Positions 55,171 through 64,000 of a stretch of 64,000 bases of DNA are shown here, piece after piece. Made by a program: the position numbers and the translations under genes. Position 1 is the first letter of the stretch, and the number at the start of each line of letters is the position of its first letter. Origin of the DNA: Aliivibrio finisterrensis_A. Its GTDB lineage: Bacteria > Pseudomonadota > Gammaproteobacteria > Enterobacterales > Vibrionaceae. The notes beneath the pieces are model-generated. The model was not told the origin of the DNA. It worked only from the letters and a program-made list of their open reading frames with translations, and ran no database searches. The DNA lies in assembly GCF_004167675.1 (NCBI RefSeq), contig NZ_SEZQ01000003.1; one strand, written 5' to 3'.

Positions 55171-55630
55171 TCGCTAATGCAGCTAGGCTTTCTAAGCGTT
55201 TTTTTAATTTAGGAGAGGCAGTTTCTGCGACCATTTCTAATGCGCTTGCCGCCGCTGCAGATAGCTCGCGTTTTGCTTGTTTCTCTGATTTATAAACGGC
55301 CGGTTTTTCACCGACAAAAGATCGAGCGAGATCAGGATTGATCTTTACTTCTAAGTTAGAAAGCCCTGGCAGACCATGTTTTCGAAAAGCCGATAAAATA
55401 GAGATTCTTTCATAATTAATCCGAGTTGCCCAAACGCTGCTCGATACTTCGATCACTAAAGATCCTTGGCGATAATTTGCCACACGGCAATGATCTTCAC
55501 ACCCTTTAGGTAGCGCATCTTTTAGTACATGCGACAGCTTAGATAAAATAATCGCTTTTTCTTGCAGATCTTTAAAGCGGGTATTATTAAAAAAATCATT
55601 TGCAGGTTGGGGTCTGTGGTCTCGCATCAT
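55160..55630 (-). CDS. dciA: Replicative helicase loader DciA (DUF721)
   Basis: A 156-residue DUF721 protein. The N-terminal part (to about residue 110) is the KH-like domain, with CRVANYRQGSLVIEVSSSVWATRI typical of the family (read as CRVANYRQGSLVIEV then SSSVWATRI). The C-terminal part is lysine- and alanine-rich and likely disordered. DciA is the widespread bacterial loader for DnaB in species lacking the phage-derived DnaC, and Vibrio DciA has this size and lies by lpxC and secA. The start could be either of two adjacent ATGs. The gene reads leftward toward lpxC, and its last codons overlap the 7-bp tandem repeat. Confidence 0.9.
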   Translation of the reverse strand: MMRDHRPQPANDFFNNTRFKDLQEKAIILSKLSHVLKDALPKGCEDHCRVANYRQGSLVIEVSSSVWATRINYERISILSAFRKHGLPGLSNLEVKINPDLARSFVGEKPAVYKSEKQAKRELSAAAASALEMVAETASPKLKKRLESLAALANKK

Positions 55631-55963
55631 CAGGAATTCTCACAACAAGGGCGTTATTTAATAGGGTTTTATCAAAGAAAAAGTCATAAATGCCAATTAG
55701 ATCTGAATTTTTCAGAATTGAAATCAAACTCTACGGATTTAACTTAGGATTGCTTAACGATATCGCTTATACTTTGTTAATTATTACTTATGATGACTAG
55801 CAACACAAGAATCAGAGTAGGCCTTGAAAAATCAAAGGCTGATCCCCATAAGATAAGTATATAAAGAAGTATTTTTCTTAGAGTACATTCTCTAGGCGAT
55901 TGATTCACATTTCAGAATAAACCGATCAGTAATGATCAAGAGATAAAGAGAAGCAACGGAATC
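55631..55963. other. Non-coding region between dciA and secA
   Basis: About 333 AT-rich bases between divergent genes. It must hold both promoters. TATACT near 55769 is a possible -10 for secA, with a weak -35. I see no reading frame with a signal peptide here that could be a SecM-like arrest peptide. Confidence 0.5.
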
Positions 55964-58687
55964 ATGTTTTCTAAAATTCTAACAAAAGTTATCGGTAGCC
56001 GTAATGATCGAACATTACGCAAACTACGTAAAATCGTAGATCAAATTAATAAGCTTGAGCCGCAATTCGAATCATTACAAGACGAAGAATTGAAAGCGAA
56101 AACAATCGAGTTCCGTGCACGTCTAGAACAAGGCGAAGAATTAGACAATTTACTACCAGAAGCATTTGCAACGGTTCGTGAAGCATCAAAACGTTTGTAT
56201 GGCATGCGCCATTTTGATGTTCAAATGATTGGTGGCATGGTGCTAAACAATAGCCAAATCGCAGAGATGCGTACTGGTGAAGGTAAAACATTAACAGCAA
56301 CACTACCATGTTATTTGAATGCACTGACAGGAAAAGGTGTTCATGTTGTTACTGTAAATGATTATCTTGCAAAGCGTGATGCTGAAACAAACCGTGAGCT
56401 TTTTGAATTCTTAGGAATGACGGTTGGTGTTAACGTACCAAACATGGCTCCACCTGAGAAAAAGCAAGCGTATTTATGTGATATTTTATATGGCACAAAT
56501 AACGAGTTTGGTTTCGATTATCTACGTGACAATATGGCTTTCCGTGCCGAAGACCGTGTTCAGCGTGAGCGCTATTTTGCAGTAGTCGATGAAGTGGATT
56601 CAATCTTAATCGATGAAGCTCGTACTCCTCTTATCATTTCAGGTCCTGCTGAAGATAGCTCTGAATTATACACACGTATCAACACCCTAATTCCTCAACT
56701 TGTAAAACAAGATGAAGAAGATAGCGAAGAATATCGTGGTGAAGGCCACTACACGCTAGATGAAAAGGGAAAACAAACGCACCTAACAGAAAATGGTCAA
56801 GAATTTGTTGAGCAACTTCTAAAAGATGCAGGCTTGATGGAGCAAGAAGATACTCTGTACTCTCCAGCAAACATTAGCCTACTTCATCATATTAATGCCG
56901 CTTTACGCGCGCATGTGTTATTTGAAAAAGACGTTGATTACATCGTAAAAGACGATGAAGTTATCATTGTAGATGAACATACTGGCCGTACAATGCCGGG
57001 TCGTCGTTGGTCTGAAGGTTTACACCAAGCTGTTGAAGCAAAAGAAGGGGTGAAAATTCAGAACGAGAACCAAACATTGGCTTCTATTACGTTCCAAAAT
57101 TTCTTCCGTCTGTACGATAAACTGTCAGGCATGACAGGTACTGCTGATACCGAAGCATTTGAATTCCAATCCATTTACGGTCTAGATACGGTGGTTATAC
57201 CAACAAACCGTCCGATGGCACGTAATGATATGGGTGATTTAGTCTATATGACTGAAGTCGAGAAATTTGCTGCAATCATTGAAGATATCAAAGGTTGTTC
57301 TGAGCGTGGTCAACCTGTACTTGTTGGTACCGTTTCAATCGAAAAATCAGAACTGCTTTCAAATGCACTGAAAAAAGCAAAAATTAAGCATAATGTACTT
57401 AATGCTAAATTCCATGAAAAAGAAGCAGACATCGTTGCAAATGCGGGTACATCAAGTGCGGTAACTATTGCAACTAACATGGCTGGTCGTGGTACAGATA
57501 TTGTTTTAGGTGGTAGCTGGCAGGCAGAGGTTGCAAAACTGTCTGATCCAACAGAAGAGCAAATCAAAGCATTAAAGGCTACATGGAAAGAAGCGCATGA
57601 CGCTGTTCTTGCTGCTGGCGGTCTTCATATTATTGGTACAGAGCGTCATGAATCTCGCCGTATTGATAACCAATTACGTGGTCGTGCTGGTCGTCAAGGT
57701 GATGCGGGTTCTTCACGTTTTTACCTATCAATGGAAGATGCTTTAATGCGTATCTTTGCATCGGATCGCGTATCTAGCATGATGAAAAAGCTAGGTATGG
57801 AAGAAGGTGAAGCGATTGAGCATCCATGGGTAACAAAAGCAATTGAGAACGCGCAGCGTAAAGTTGAAGGCCGTAACTTCGACATTCGTAAGCAATTACT
57901 TGAATACGATGATGTTGCTAACGATCAACGTAAAGTCGTTTACGAACTGCGTGATGAGTTAATGAACGTTGATGATATCAGTGAAATGATCGGTTATAAC
58001 CGTCAAGAAGTTCTTGAAGGGTTATTTGGCCAATATATTCCACCTCAATCTCTTGAAGAAATGTGGGACGTAGAAGGTTTAACGACTCGTCTACGTGCTG
58101 ATTTTGATTTAGATCTTCCATTGCAAGAGTGGTTGGATAGCGATGATAAACTTCACGAAGATAACTTACGTGAGAAGATCATTGAAGCTTCAATTCAAGT
58201 TTACAAAGAGAAAGAAGAGTCAGTTGGCGAATCGGTTCTGCGTAACTTTGAAAAAGCAGTGATGCTACAAACACTTGATGGGTTATGGAAAGAGCACTTA
58301 GCTGCGATGGATCATCTACGCCAAGGTATTCATTTACGTGGTTACGCTCAGAAAAACCCGAAACAAGAGTACAAGCGTGAGTCGTTTGAGTTGTTTGAAG
58401 GCCTGCTAGATACGTTAAAATATGATGTTGTCTCTATTTTAAGTAAAGTACGCGTGCAGCAACAAGAAGATGTAGAGCGTATGGAAGAGCAGCGTCGTCA
58501 ACAAGCAGAAGCAGCAGCTCGTCGCCAGCAACTTCAACACCAGAATGCTGAAAACCAATTAGATGATGGTGAATCGTCAGATGAAAACCACACACCAGTA
58601 GTTCGAGATGAGCGCAAAGTGGGTCGAAATGAACCTTGCCCATGTGGCTCTGGTAAGAAATACAAACAATGTCACGGTAAGATCTAG
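55964..58687 (+). CDS. secA: Protein translocase ATPase SecA
   Basis: Motor ATPase that pushes preproteins through SecYEG. It has 907 residues (E. coli 901). Walker A is MRTGEGKT at 102-109, the DEAD-type box is VDEVDSILIDEARTP, and the second motor domain has TNMAGRGTDIVLGG and QLRGRAGRQGD. The C-terminal zinc-binding tail is CPCGSGKKYKQCH, used for SecB and ribosome contact. Transcribed with its own leader; mutT follows after a terminator. Confidence 0.99.
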   Translation: MFSKILTKVIGSRNDRTLRKLRKIVDQINKLEPQFESLQDEELKAKTIEFRARLEQGEELDNLLPEAFATVREASKRLYGMRHFDVQMIGGMVLNNSQIAEMRTGEGKTLTATLPCYLNALTGKGVHVVTVNDYLAKRDAETNRELFEFLGMTVGVNVPNMAPPEKKQAYLCDILYGTNNEFGFDYLRDNMAFRAEDRVQRERYFAVVDEVDSILIDEARTPLIISGPAEDSSELYTRINTLIPQLVKQDEEDSEEYRGEGHYTLDEKGKQTHLTENGQEFVEQLLKDAGLMEQEDTLYSPANISLLHHINAALRAHVLFEKDVDYIVKDDEVIIVDEHTGRTMPGRRWSEGLHQAVEAKEGVKIQNENQTLASITFQNFFRLYDKLSGMTGTADTEAFEFQSIYGLDTVVIPTNRPMARNDMGDLVYMTEVEKFAAIIEDIKGCSERGQPVLVGTVSIEKSELLSNALKKAKIKHNVLNAKFHEKEADIVANAGTSSAVTIATNMAGRGTDIVLGGSWQAEVAKLSDPTEEQIKALKATWKEAHDAVLAAGGLHIIGTERHESRRIDNQLRGRAGRQGDAGSSRFYLSMEDALMRIFASDRVSSMMKKLGMEEGEAIEHPWVTKAIENAQRKVEGRNFDIRKQLLEYDDVANDQRKVVYELRDELMNVDDISEMIGYNRQEVLEGLFGQYIPPQSLEEMWDVEGLTTRLRADFDLDLPLQEWLDSDDKLHEDNLREKIIEASIQVYKEKEESVGESVLRNFEKAVMLQTLDGLWKEHLAAMDHLRQGIHLRGYAQKNPKQEYKRESFELFEGLLDTLKYDVVSILSKVRVQQQEDVERMEEQRRQQAEAAARRQQLQHQNAENQLDDGESSDENHTPVVRDERKVGRNEPCPCGSGKKYKQCHGKI

Positions 58688-58723
58688 TTAATACTTACAG
58701 TGATTGATATTAATTGAAAAAAT

Positions 58724-58752
58724 AAAAGCCGCTATCATTTAGCGGCTTTTTT
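58724..58752 (+). terminator. Terminator of secA
   Basis: AAAAGCCGCTA (58724-58734) and TAGCGGCTTTT (58740-58750) form a perfect 11-bp stem with a 5-base loop and T tail. Confidence 0.88.
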
Positions 58753-58785
58753 ATAAGCGTGATATAGAGATAGGAAAGGCTATAC

Positions 58786-59184
58786 ATGAAGCGATTACAT
58801 ATAGTTGCAGCAATCATTTTAAATGCAGAAAAGAACCAAGTCTTTATTACTAAACGCCCAGATAAAGCGCATAAAGGAGGCTTTTGGGAGTTTCCTGGTG
58901 GTAAGGTTGAAGTTGGTGAAAGTGCAGAGCAGGCGCTTATCAGAGAGTTGTATGAAGAGATTGGTATTAACTCAACAGAACTCGATTTATTTGAATCGCT
59001 AAATCACGATTACCCTGATAAATCACTCTACTTTGATTTTTTCACTGTGACCCAGTTTGAGGAGCTGCCTTATGGAAAAGAAGGGCAAGAAGGGTTATGG
59101 GTATCAATTTCAGAGCTTAAAGGCTATGATTTTCCAGAAGCGAATGTACCCGTATTAAATAAAGTCATTGAGCTGTTTAGTTAA
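58786..59184 (+). CDS. mutT: 8-oxo-dGTP diphosphatase MutT
   Basis: Removes 8-oxo-dGTP from the nucleotide pool, preventing A:T to C:G changes. It has 132 residues with a complete Nudix box at 39-61 (G39, E45, R53-E54, E57-E58, G60). FWEFPGGKVE and the C-terminal PEANVPVLNK agree with MutT rather than other Nudix enzymes. Follows secA as in E. coli. Confidence 0.94.
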   Translation: MKRLHIVAAIILNAEKNQVFITKRPDKAHKGGFWEFPGGKVEVGESAEQALIRELYEEIGINSTELDLFESLNHDYPDKSLYFDFFTVTQFEELPYGKEGQEGLWVSISELKGYDFPEANVPVLNKVIELFS

Positions 59185-59212
59185 TCATAAGCCATATCGT
59201 TTAGTCGATATA

Positions 59213-59240
59213 AAAAAAGCGATCCAGATGATCGCTTTTT
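59213..59240. terminator. Bidirectional terminator between mutT and yacG
   Basis: AAAAAAGCGATC (59213-59224) and GATCGCTTTTTT (59229-59240) form a perfect 12-bp stem with a 4-base loop, with A and T runs for both convergent genes. Confidence 0.88.
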
Positions 59241-59248
59241 TATTGGAA

Positions 59249-59458
59249 TTAGTATTGGTCTTCAGACCAACCATCAGAATCTGACATGTCTGGAGCGCCA
59301 GGAATCGATTTTTCTTCATCAGCCCATTCACCAAAATCAATCATTTGGCATTTTTTGCTACAGAAAGGACGAAATTGACTTTCTTCGTTCCAAGTAACAG
59401 CAGCTTGGCATGTTGGGCATTTAACAATAGTGGGTTGAATGTTGTTTGATTCTGACAT
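59249..59458 (-). CDS. yacG: DNA gyrase inhibitor YacG
   Basis: A 69-residue zinc protein that inhibits gyrase by binding GyrB. Four cysteines in two pairs (CPTCQA and FCSKKCQ) form the zinc site, and FGEWADEE plus an acidic tail are typical. The ATG at 59458 is chosen, with AGGAA 5 bases upstream and the family length; the open frame continues 28 codons further inside zapD without conservation. It starts 7 bases after the zapD stop. Confidence 0.94.
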   Translation of the reverse strand: MSESNNIQPTIVKCPTCQAAVTWNEESQFRPFCSKKCQMIDFGEWADEEKSIPGAPDMSDSDGWSEDQY

Positions 59459-59465
59459 GGGTTCC

Positions 59466-60197
59466 TCAACAGACAGCAAGCGTAAACTCAATGTCTTTTT
59501 CGCAATTCTTATTGGTTTCAAAAGACATAAATCGTAACGCAAAACGGCTCTTATGCCCAGAGATCATTGGATATACCCCTTGGTCAATAGGTATTTCTAA
59601 GCGCAGTAAGTTTGCATTTTCCATCTCACTTTGCATAAAGCCATTACGTGCAATTTGTGGCTCAAAACGTGCGGTTTCTCGTGTTAATCGTAGCCATAAT
59701 GACAACGCATCAGAGAGAGAAAGTAATTGAGACATCCAGTTATGTGTATTTCGGCAACGAACTTCTAAAGGAAGGTGTAACCAATGGTGAAGTGCAGGTA
59801 AATCAAAGCAGCAATCGCCACCAGGAATAAAAAATCGTTGTTTTAATCCAGATAGAAAGCGATCTTCTTTTAAAGAGTGGCCAGGTCGAGTCGTTTGCAT
59901 TAGGTTATAATGAACCTGACTAATTTGCTCTAAAACAGAAAGTAAAGCTGATTGGTCAACACCTTCGATATCCATCCAAGCGCGATATTGCAGACGAAGT
60001 TTTTCTAAATCTTTACCCAGTTCGGCTTTGACTTGCACCTGCTCTAAAATATCAAGCATATTAAAAAGAGAACTAAAGAAAACTTGATACTCAAATGGCT
60101 GAGTTAGATCAGCAGAATGCCCAAGTTTACGAAATAGAGATTCAATTCGTAAATAAATTCGAGTCCTTTCATTTAAAGGGTGTTCAAACCTTTGCAT
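59466..60197 (-). CDS. zapD: Cell division protein ZapD
   Basis: Cytoplasmic protein that crosslinks and bundles FtsZ filaments. It has 243 residues (E. coli 247). FEHPLNERTRIYLRIE at the N-terminus, FFIPGGDCCFDLPALHHWLH in the middle (read as IPGGDCCFDLPALHHWL) and ISGHKSRFALRFM near the C-terminus are the family blocks. Start at 60197 with GGA upstream; an ATG five codons earlier is possible. In the operon coaE-zapD-yacG, the E. coli order. Confidence 0.95.
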   Translation of the reverse strand: MQRFEHPLNERTRIYLRIESLFRKLGHSADLTQPFEYQVFFSSLFNMLDILEQVQVKAELGKDLEKLRLQYRAWMDIEGVDQSALLSVLEQISQVHYNLMQTTRPGHSLKEDRFLSGLKQRFFIPGGDCCFDLPALHHWLHLPLEVRCRNTHNWMSQLLSLSDALSLWLRLTRETARFEPQIARNGFMQSEMENANLLRLEIPIDQGVYPMISGHKSRFALRFMSFETNKNCEKDIEFTLAVC

Positions 60198-60220
60198 AGC
60201 TGATCCATTCATAGTTGTTA

Positions 60221-60841
60221 TTAATGTTCTTTATTTATAGATGTTTGAGACAATAACAGATATTTATTATGTAGCAGAGCTATTTCACTGTCTAAATCGT
60301 AAATAGTGTGATCATTATTGATTACATCATCAGCAATTGCTAATCGCTCTTCTCGTGAGGCCTGTGAAGCAAGAACCGCTTTAATTTGTTCTATATTTAC
60401 TTTATCACGATTTGCCGTTCGATTAATTTGAGTTTGCTCCAAAACATCAACAACAAGCACGCGATTTGCTAAATATTGCAATTGATTTTCAACCAATAGC
60501 GGAACAACCAATAAGGTGTAGCAGGAGGTTGATAATGAAAGCTGATGCTGCATTTGCTCTCTTATCAGTGGATGAAGTAAATTATTCAGCCATTCTTTCT
60601 CGGTTGGATTTGAAAAAATATGCTGTCTTAGCTCTGCTCGATTTAACTGTCCGTTTGGTAATAAAATGGATGGCCCAAAATGCTCTGTGATCGACATTAA
60701 GCCTTTGGTATTTGGTTCTACGACTTCACGAGCAATGATATCGGCATCAACAATAGAAATCCCGTGATTGTTTTGAAAAGTATTGGCGACCGTGGTTTTC
60801 CCACTGCCAATTCCGCCGGTAATAGCAACGACATAACTCAT
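60221..60841 (-). CDS. coaE: Dephospho-CoA kinase
   Basis: Last step of coenzyme A synthesis. It has 206 residues from the ATG at 60841 (same as E. coli). The P-loop is TGGIGSGKTT at residues 8-17, followed by DADIIAREVV. The frame is open 69 bases upstream within pilD, but the conserved start MSYVVAITGG is used. Overlaps the pilD stop by 4 bases. Confidence 0.97.
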   Translation of the reverse strand: MSYVVAITGGIGSGKTTVANTFQNNHGISIVDADIIAREVVEPNTKGLMSITEHFGPSILLPNGQLNRAELRQHIFSNPTEKEWLNNLLHPLIREQMQHQLSLSTSCYTLLVVPLLVENQLQYLANRVLVVDVLEQTQINRTANRDKVNIEQIKAVLASQASREERLAIADDVINNDHTIYDLDSEIALLHNKYLLLSQTSINKEH

Positions 60842-61725
60842 AATGGAAAGCCTAAGATTGTAGTGAAATACCATTGTCCAATTTGTTGTCCCCACAGTAA
60901 GCAAACCCAACCAGCAATGGCTAAGTAAGGGCCAAATGGGATTGCTTTATCTAACCCTTTCTTCTGAGCACTTAACATTGCAATACCAATGATCGCACCG
61001 ACAACAGAAGAAAGTAAAACAACTAAAGGCAATTGCTGCCAACCGAGCCAAGCACCAAGTGCAGCGAGTAATTTAAAGTCCCCATACCCCATGCCTTCTT
61101 TGCCAGTAAGTAATTTAAAGCCCCAATAAATTGACCATAAAATAAGGTAACCAGCCATCGCACCAATGACTGCATCGGTTAAACTTACCGGGCTCCAACC
61201 CACTAAAGCTAAATAAAGACCTGACCATAATAAAGGTAGAGTGATTTGATCCGGCAGTAGCATGGTGTCTATATCGATAAACGTTAGGGCGATAAGCACC
61301 AAGGTAAATATAACTGCGGCAATGGCAAAGTAAGAAAAAGGAAATAGATAGGAAACCGTAAAGCACATGGCTCCTGAGAGTAATTCAATTGCAGGATAAC
61401 GAAAACTGATCGGATTACTGCATTGACGGCACTTACCCTTTAATAATAACCAGCTAATGACAGGGATGTTGTCATAAAATTTAATTTGAGTATTGCATTT
61501 TGGGCAACGAGAACGAGGAACACTTAAGTTAAATGTTTCTTCCGTTTTCTCTGGCTTATTCTTTGGCGTTAAGTCTGGAAAGCAATCAATACACTCTTTT
61601 TTCCACTCTCTCTCCATCATAATAGGGAGGCGATAAATCACCACATTGAGAAAGCTACCAACCAATAAACCAAATAGGGTAGCAAAGAGAGGAAAAAACC
61701 AAGGGTAGTAATCAAAAACAGCCAT
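60838..61725 (-). CDS. pilD: Prepilin peptidase / N-methyltransferase PilD
   Basis: Inner-membrane aspartic protease that cuts and methylates type IV prepilins and type II pseudopilins. It has 295 residues. The N-terminal zinc domain has two cysteine pairs (CPKC and CRQC). The catalytic aspartates lie in FIDIDTMLLPD and GYGDFKLLAALG. About eight membrane helices. Serves both the pil genes here and, by family knowledge, the type II pathway to which gspAB belong. Confidence 0.97.
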   Translation of the reverse strand: MAVFDYYPWFFPLFATLFGLLVGSFLNVVIYRLPIMMEREWKKECIDCFPDLTPKNKPEKTEETFNLSVPRSRCPKCNTQIKFYDNIPVISWLLLKGKCRQCSNPISFRYPAIELLSGAMCFTVSYLFPFSYFAIAAVIFTLVLIALTFIDIDTMLLPDQITLPLLWSGLYLALVGWSPVSLTDAVIGAMAGYLILWSIYWGFKLLTGKEGMGYGDFKLLAALGAWLGWQQLPLVVLLSSVVGAIIGIAMLSAQKKGLDKAIPFGPYLAIAGWVCLLWGQQIGQWYFTTILGFPL

Positions 61726-61829
61726 GAAAGGACGTCCAAAATGAGATTAAGTATATAGGGCTGATGGTATCAGAATTCCCAAAAATGAAGTAGTGAAGAG
61801 TCTTTATTTACGGTTCTACTCTTTATTTT

Positions 61830-63068
61830 TTAACCAATCACACTCATTAGATTAAAGATAGGCAAGTACATTGATACGACTAAACCACCGATCATTATCC
61901 CTAAGAAGAGAATAATAAAGGGCTCAAGAATTTTCCCTAAATTATCAACGGTGTTATCAACATCATCTTCATATACAAATGCCACTTTGTTCAACATATC
62001 GTCTAATTTTCCCGATTCTTCACCAATCATGACCATTTGCAATACCATTTCAGGAAAGGCTTGGGTGTGGCGCATGGCTAAATAGAGGGGCATTCCTGCC
62101 GCGGTATTCTGCTGTACTGATTGTATGGCTTCTTGATAATAAAGGTTTCCAGCGGTTTTACTGGTGGTTTGTAAGCTATGTAAAATAGGCAATCCTGAAC
62201 TAAAGCTGGTGGCTAATGTTCGACTAAATTTAGCGATAGCGGCTTTAGACAGTACCGGGCCGATGATCGGGATCTGCAAACAATGTCGATTAATAAACCG
62301 ACGAAAGGCATAAGATTTTTGGGTTAATAAACGCAGTGAGGCAGTCAGTAATAGTAAGGTTAAGAGAATCCAAAAACCATAATTTTTCAGAAAATGAGAA
62401 GCATTAACAACTTGCTGGGTAAACCAAGGCAGTGCGGCGCCAAACCCTTTAAAAATGGCCTCAAATTCTGGAATAACAAACACAAGCATTAAAACGGTAA
62501 CCGCAATCGCGATAACAAAAACCATGGTCGGGTATATCATCGCTTTGACGACTTTTGCTCGTAATGCTTCACTCTTTTCTCGGTATTCCGCTAAACGAGA
62601 AAAGGCGTGCGATAAACTGCCTGTCTCTTCTCCTGTCGCCACTAAATCAATATAAAAAGAATCAAAATGAGAGCAACTGGTAGCGAGTGCTTTTGAAAGT
62701 TGAGTTCCCGCCTCTATTGATAAACAGACTTGATTGAGTATGGATTTCATTTCAGCTTTAATATTGTTTTCAGCGATGAGTTGCAATGATTGAACGATAG
62801 GAACACCTGCACTAAGCATTGTCGCTAACTGGCGAGTGAAAAGAGTGATGTCTTTTCGTTTAACGGTGTGTTGTATTTTTTCTAAGCTAGAAATTCTGCG
62901 TTTTTTAATTTTCTTTATTTGAATGCTTTGCTCATTGAGCTTTGCCCTAACTTCTATTTCGGTAAGGGCAAGTAATTTCCCTGATACTTTTTTCCCCGTG
63001 TTATTAATGCCACGCCATTGGAAATTATGTAGGGTCTGCGTTTTTATTTTTGTTTTTTGTTTTAGCAT
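61830..63068 (-). CDS. pilC: Type IV pilus inner membrane platform protein PilC
   Basis: Platform protein on which the PilB motor acts. It has 412 residues with a cytoplasmic N-terminus and two T2SSF domains. The repeated motif appears as FTRQLATMLSAGVPIVQSL (first) and FSRTLATSFSSGLPILHSL (second). Three to four membrane helices, ending IGGLVVSMYLPIFNL. It lies 21 bases after pilB. The gap to pilD (104 bases) has no gene. Confidence 0.96.
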   Translation of the reverse strand: MLKQKTKIKTQTLHNFQWRGINNTGKKVSGKLLALTEIEVRAKLNEQSIQIKKIKKRRISSLEKIQHTVKRKDITLFTRQLATMLSAGVPIVQSLQLIAENNIKAEMKSILNQVCLSIEAGTQLSKALATSCSHFDSFYIDLVATGEETGSLSHAFSRLAEYREKSEALRAKVVKAMIYPTMVFVIAIAVTVLMLVFVIPEFEAIFKGFGAALPWFTQQVVNASHFLKNYGFWILLTLLLLTASLRLLTQKSYAFRRFINRHCLQIPIIGPVLSKAAIAKFSRTLATSFSSGLPILHSLQTTSKTAGNLYYQEAIQSVQQNTAAGMPLYLAMRHTQAFPEMVLQMVMIGEESGKLDDMLNKVAFVYEDDVDNTVDNLGKILEPFIILFLGIMIGGLVVSMYLPIFNLMSVIG

Positions 63069-63089
63069 GAGAAATGACTTACTTAAGAA

Positions 63090-64000
63090 TTAAAAGTAAA
63101 GAACACGAGTAAGCTCTTGTAAGCTTGTCGTGCCATCTTCAAGACGTTTTATGCCTGAGGTTGCAAGATTATCCATGCCTTGGTTAACCGCGATTTGTTC
63201 TATTTGTCTTACCGTTGCTCCTTTAAGGATCGCAATAGACAGCTCTCGAGTGAAAGGCATAACTTCATAAATACCAATACGGCCTGAGTACCCATGAGTA
63301 CATTCATTACAACCTTCAAGCCGAGCTTTAAAAACAGTACTTAATAAATCGATTCCGTACTCTTCCCTTGTTTCTGAACTGAGGTTGTCAATGTCTTTAC
63401 AGTGAGGGCAAAGTCTTCTTGCTAAGCGTTGAGCGATAATTAAGCTAAGAGAAGAGGCAAGGTTGAAGTTCTCTATTCCCATATTGCCTAAGCGGACGAC
63501 GGTTTCTGCTGCGGAATTAGTGTGTAAGGTAGACAGCACTAAGTGCCCTGTTTGGGCTGCTTTTACTGCGATTTCTGCTGTTTCAAGATCTCGAATTTCC
63601 CCTACCATAACGATGTCTGGATCTTGTCGTAAAAAAGAGCGTAAGGCATGGGCAAAAGTAAAACCGATTTTAGGTGCGACTTGTACTTGGTTTACTCCAT
63701 TAAGATTAATCTCAACCGGATCTTCAGCGGTGGATATGTTTTTTTCGGTGGTATTTAAAATGTTTAAACCAGAGTAGAGAGAGACGGTTTTGCCGCTGCC
63801 TGTAGGGCCAGTCATTAATATCATCCCTTGAGGGCGTTTTAATGCGTTAAGATAAAGCTCTTTTTGTTTGTCACTGTAGCCTAATTTATCAATATCCAAA
63901 CTTGCTGCGCTGCTATCTAGCAGACGTAAAACAATTTTTTCTCCCCATAGCGTGGGAAGTGAAGAGACACGCATATCGATGGATATGTCATTATTCAATT
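63090..64000 (-). CDS. pilB: Type IV pilus assembly ATPase PilB (partial, 5' end outside window)
   Basis: Hexameric extension motor of the type IV pilus. Only the C-terminal part of about 300 residues is inside the window; the frame is open through base 64000. It shows Walker A (MTGPTGSGKTVSL), the Asp box (STAEDPVE), Walker B (DPDIVMVGEIRD), the His box (TGHLVLSTLHTN) and a tetracysteine zinc site (CPHC and CNEC). The methionine codon at 63998 is internal, because the sequence around DMRVSSLPT belongs to the middle of PilB. Retraction ATPase PilT is excluded by the zinc site. Confidence 0.95.
   Translation of the reverse strand, partial: LNNDISIDMRVSSLPTLWGEKIVLRLLDSSAASLDIDKLGYSDKQKELYLNALKRPQGMILMTGPTGSGKTVSLYSGLNILNTTEKNISTAEDPVEINLNGVNQVQVAPKIGFTFAHALRSFLRQDPDIVMVGEIRDLETAEIAVKAAQTGHLVLSTLHTNSAAETVVRLGNMGIENFNLASSLSLIIAQRLARRLCPHCKDIDNLSSETREEYGIDLLSTVFKARLEGCNECTHGYSGRIGIYEVMPFTRELSIAILKGATVRQIEQIAVNQGMDNLATSGIKRLEDGTTSLQELTRVLYF

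Noticed and set aside
55095..55295. Plus-strand reading frame with repeated LLLTSYF segments
   Set aside because: It is the TTCTTAC tandem repeat read in a chance frame, overlapping dciA on the other strand, with no ribosome binding site.
55562..55747. Small plus-strand frame upstream of secA as a SecM analogue
   Set aside because: It starts inside dciA, lacks a signal peptide and has no arrest-like C-terminal motif.

Overview
The window is an ordinary, AT-rich stretch of core chromosome from a gammaproteobacterium of the family Vibrionaceae, most likely Aliivibrio (fischeri/logei/salmonicida type). I infer this from three things. The protein sequences are close to Vibrio homologues by recall. 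The window carries petABC, dciA and gspAB, which E. coli lacks or places elsewhere. The gene order is the Vibrio version of several E. coli blocks. Coding density is very high, and I see no prophage, insertion sequence, CRISPR array, tRNA, rRNA operon or obvious acquired island.

Layout. 1-6.2 kb: the end of cca (leftward), the type II secretion accessory pair gspAB, ygiM, and a PiT phosphate transporter with its DUF47 partner. 6.4-15 kb: a CYTH-CHAD triphosphatase (ygiF), a potassium channel, a chemoreceptor, glnE and hldE. 15-24 kb: tolC facing the nudF-yqiB-cpdA-yqiA-parE-parC run. 23.6-33.3 kb: degS/degQ/zapG leftward, then zapE, rplM-rpsI, petABC and sspAB rightward. 33.5-38.4 kb: dolP-diaA-yraN-lpoA leftward, then rsmI and the RNase P RNA gene. 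38.5-55 kb: the dcw cell-division and wall cluster rsmH-ftsL-ftsI-murE-murF-mraY-murD-ftsW-murG-murC-ftsQ-ftsA-ftsZ-lpxC, without mraZ before rsmH and without ddl between murC and ftsQ. 55-64 kb: dciA (leftward), secA, mutT, then leftward yacG-zapD-coaE-pilD-pilC-pilB, with pilB cut by the window end.

Functional themes are peptidoglycan synthesis and division (dcw cluster, lpoA, zapD, zapE, zapG), envelope quality control and export (degS, degQ, dolP, tolC, secA, gspAB, pilBCD), LPS precursors (hldE, lpxC), respiration (petABC), chromosome segregation and replication control (parCE, diaA, dciA, yacG), and phosphate chemistry (PiT/DUF47 beside a CHAD protein).

I did not find a convincing undescribed system. 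The signals not explained by standard genes are small. They are a 160-bp inverted-repeat element after sspB with two possible short relatives, a 7-bp tandem repeat running into the 3' end of dciA, several hairpins, and intergenic regions where E. coli has mraZ, ddlB or secM. All function calls come from recognising motifs and families by eye; no database search was run.
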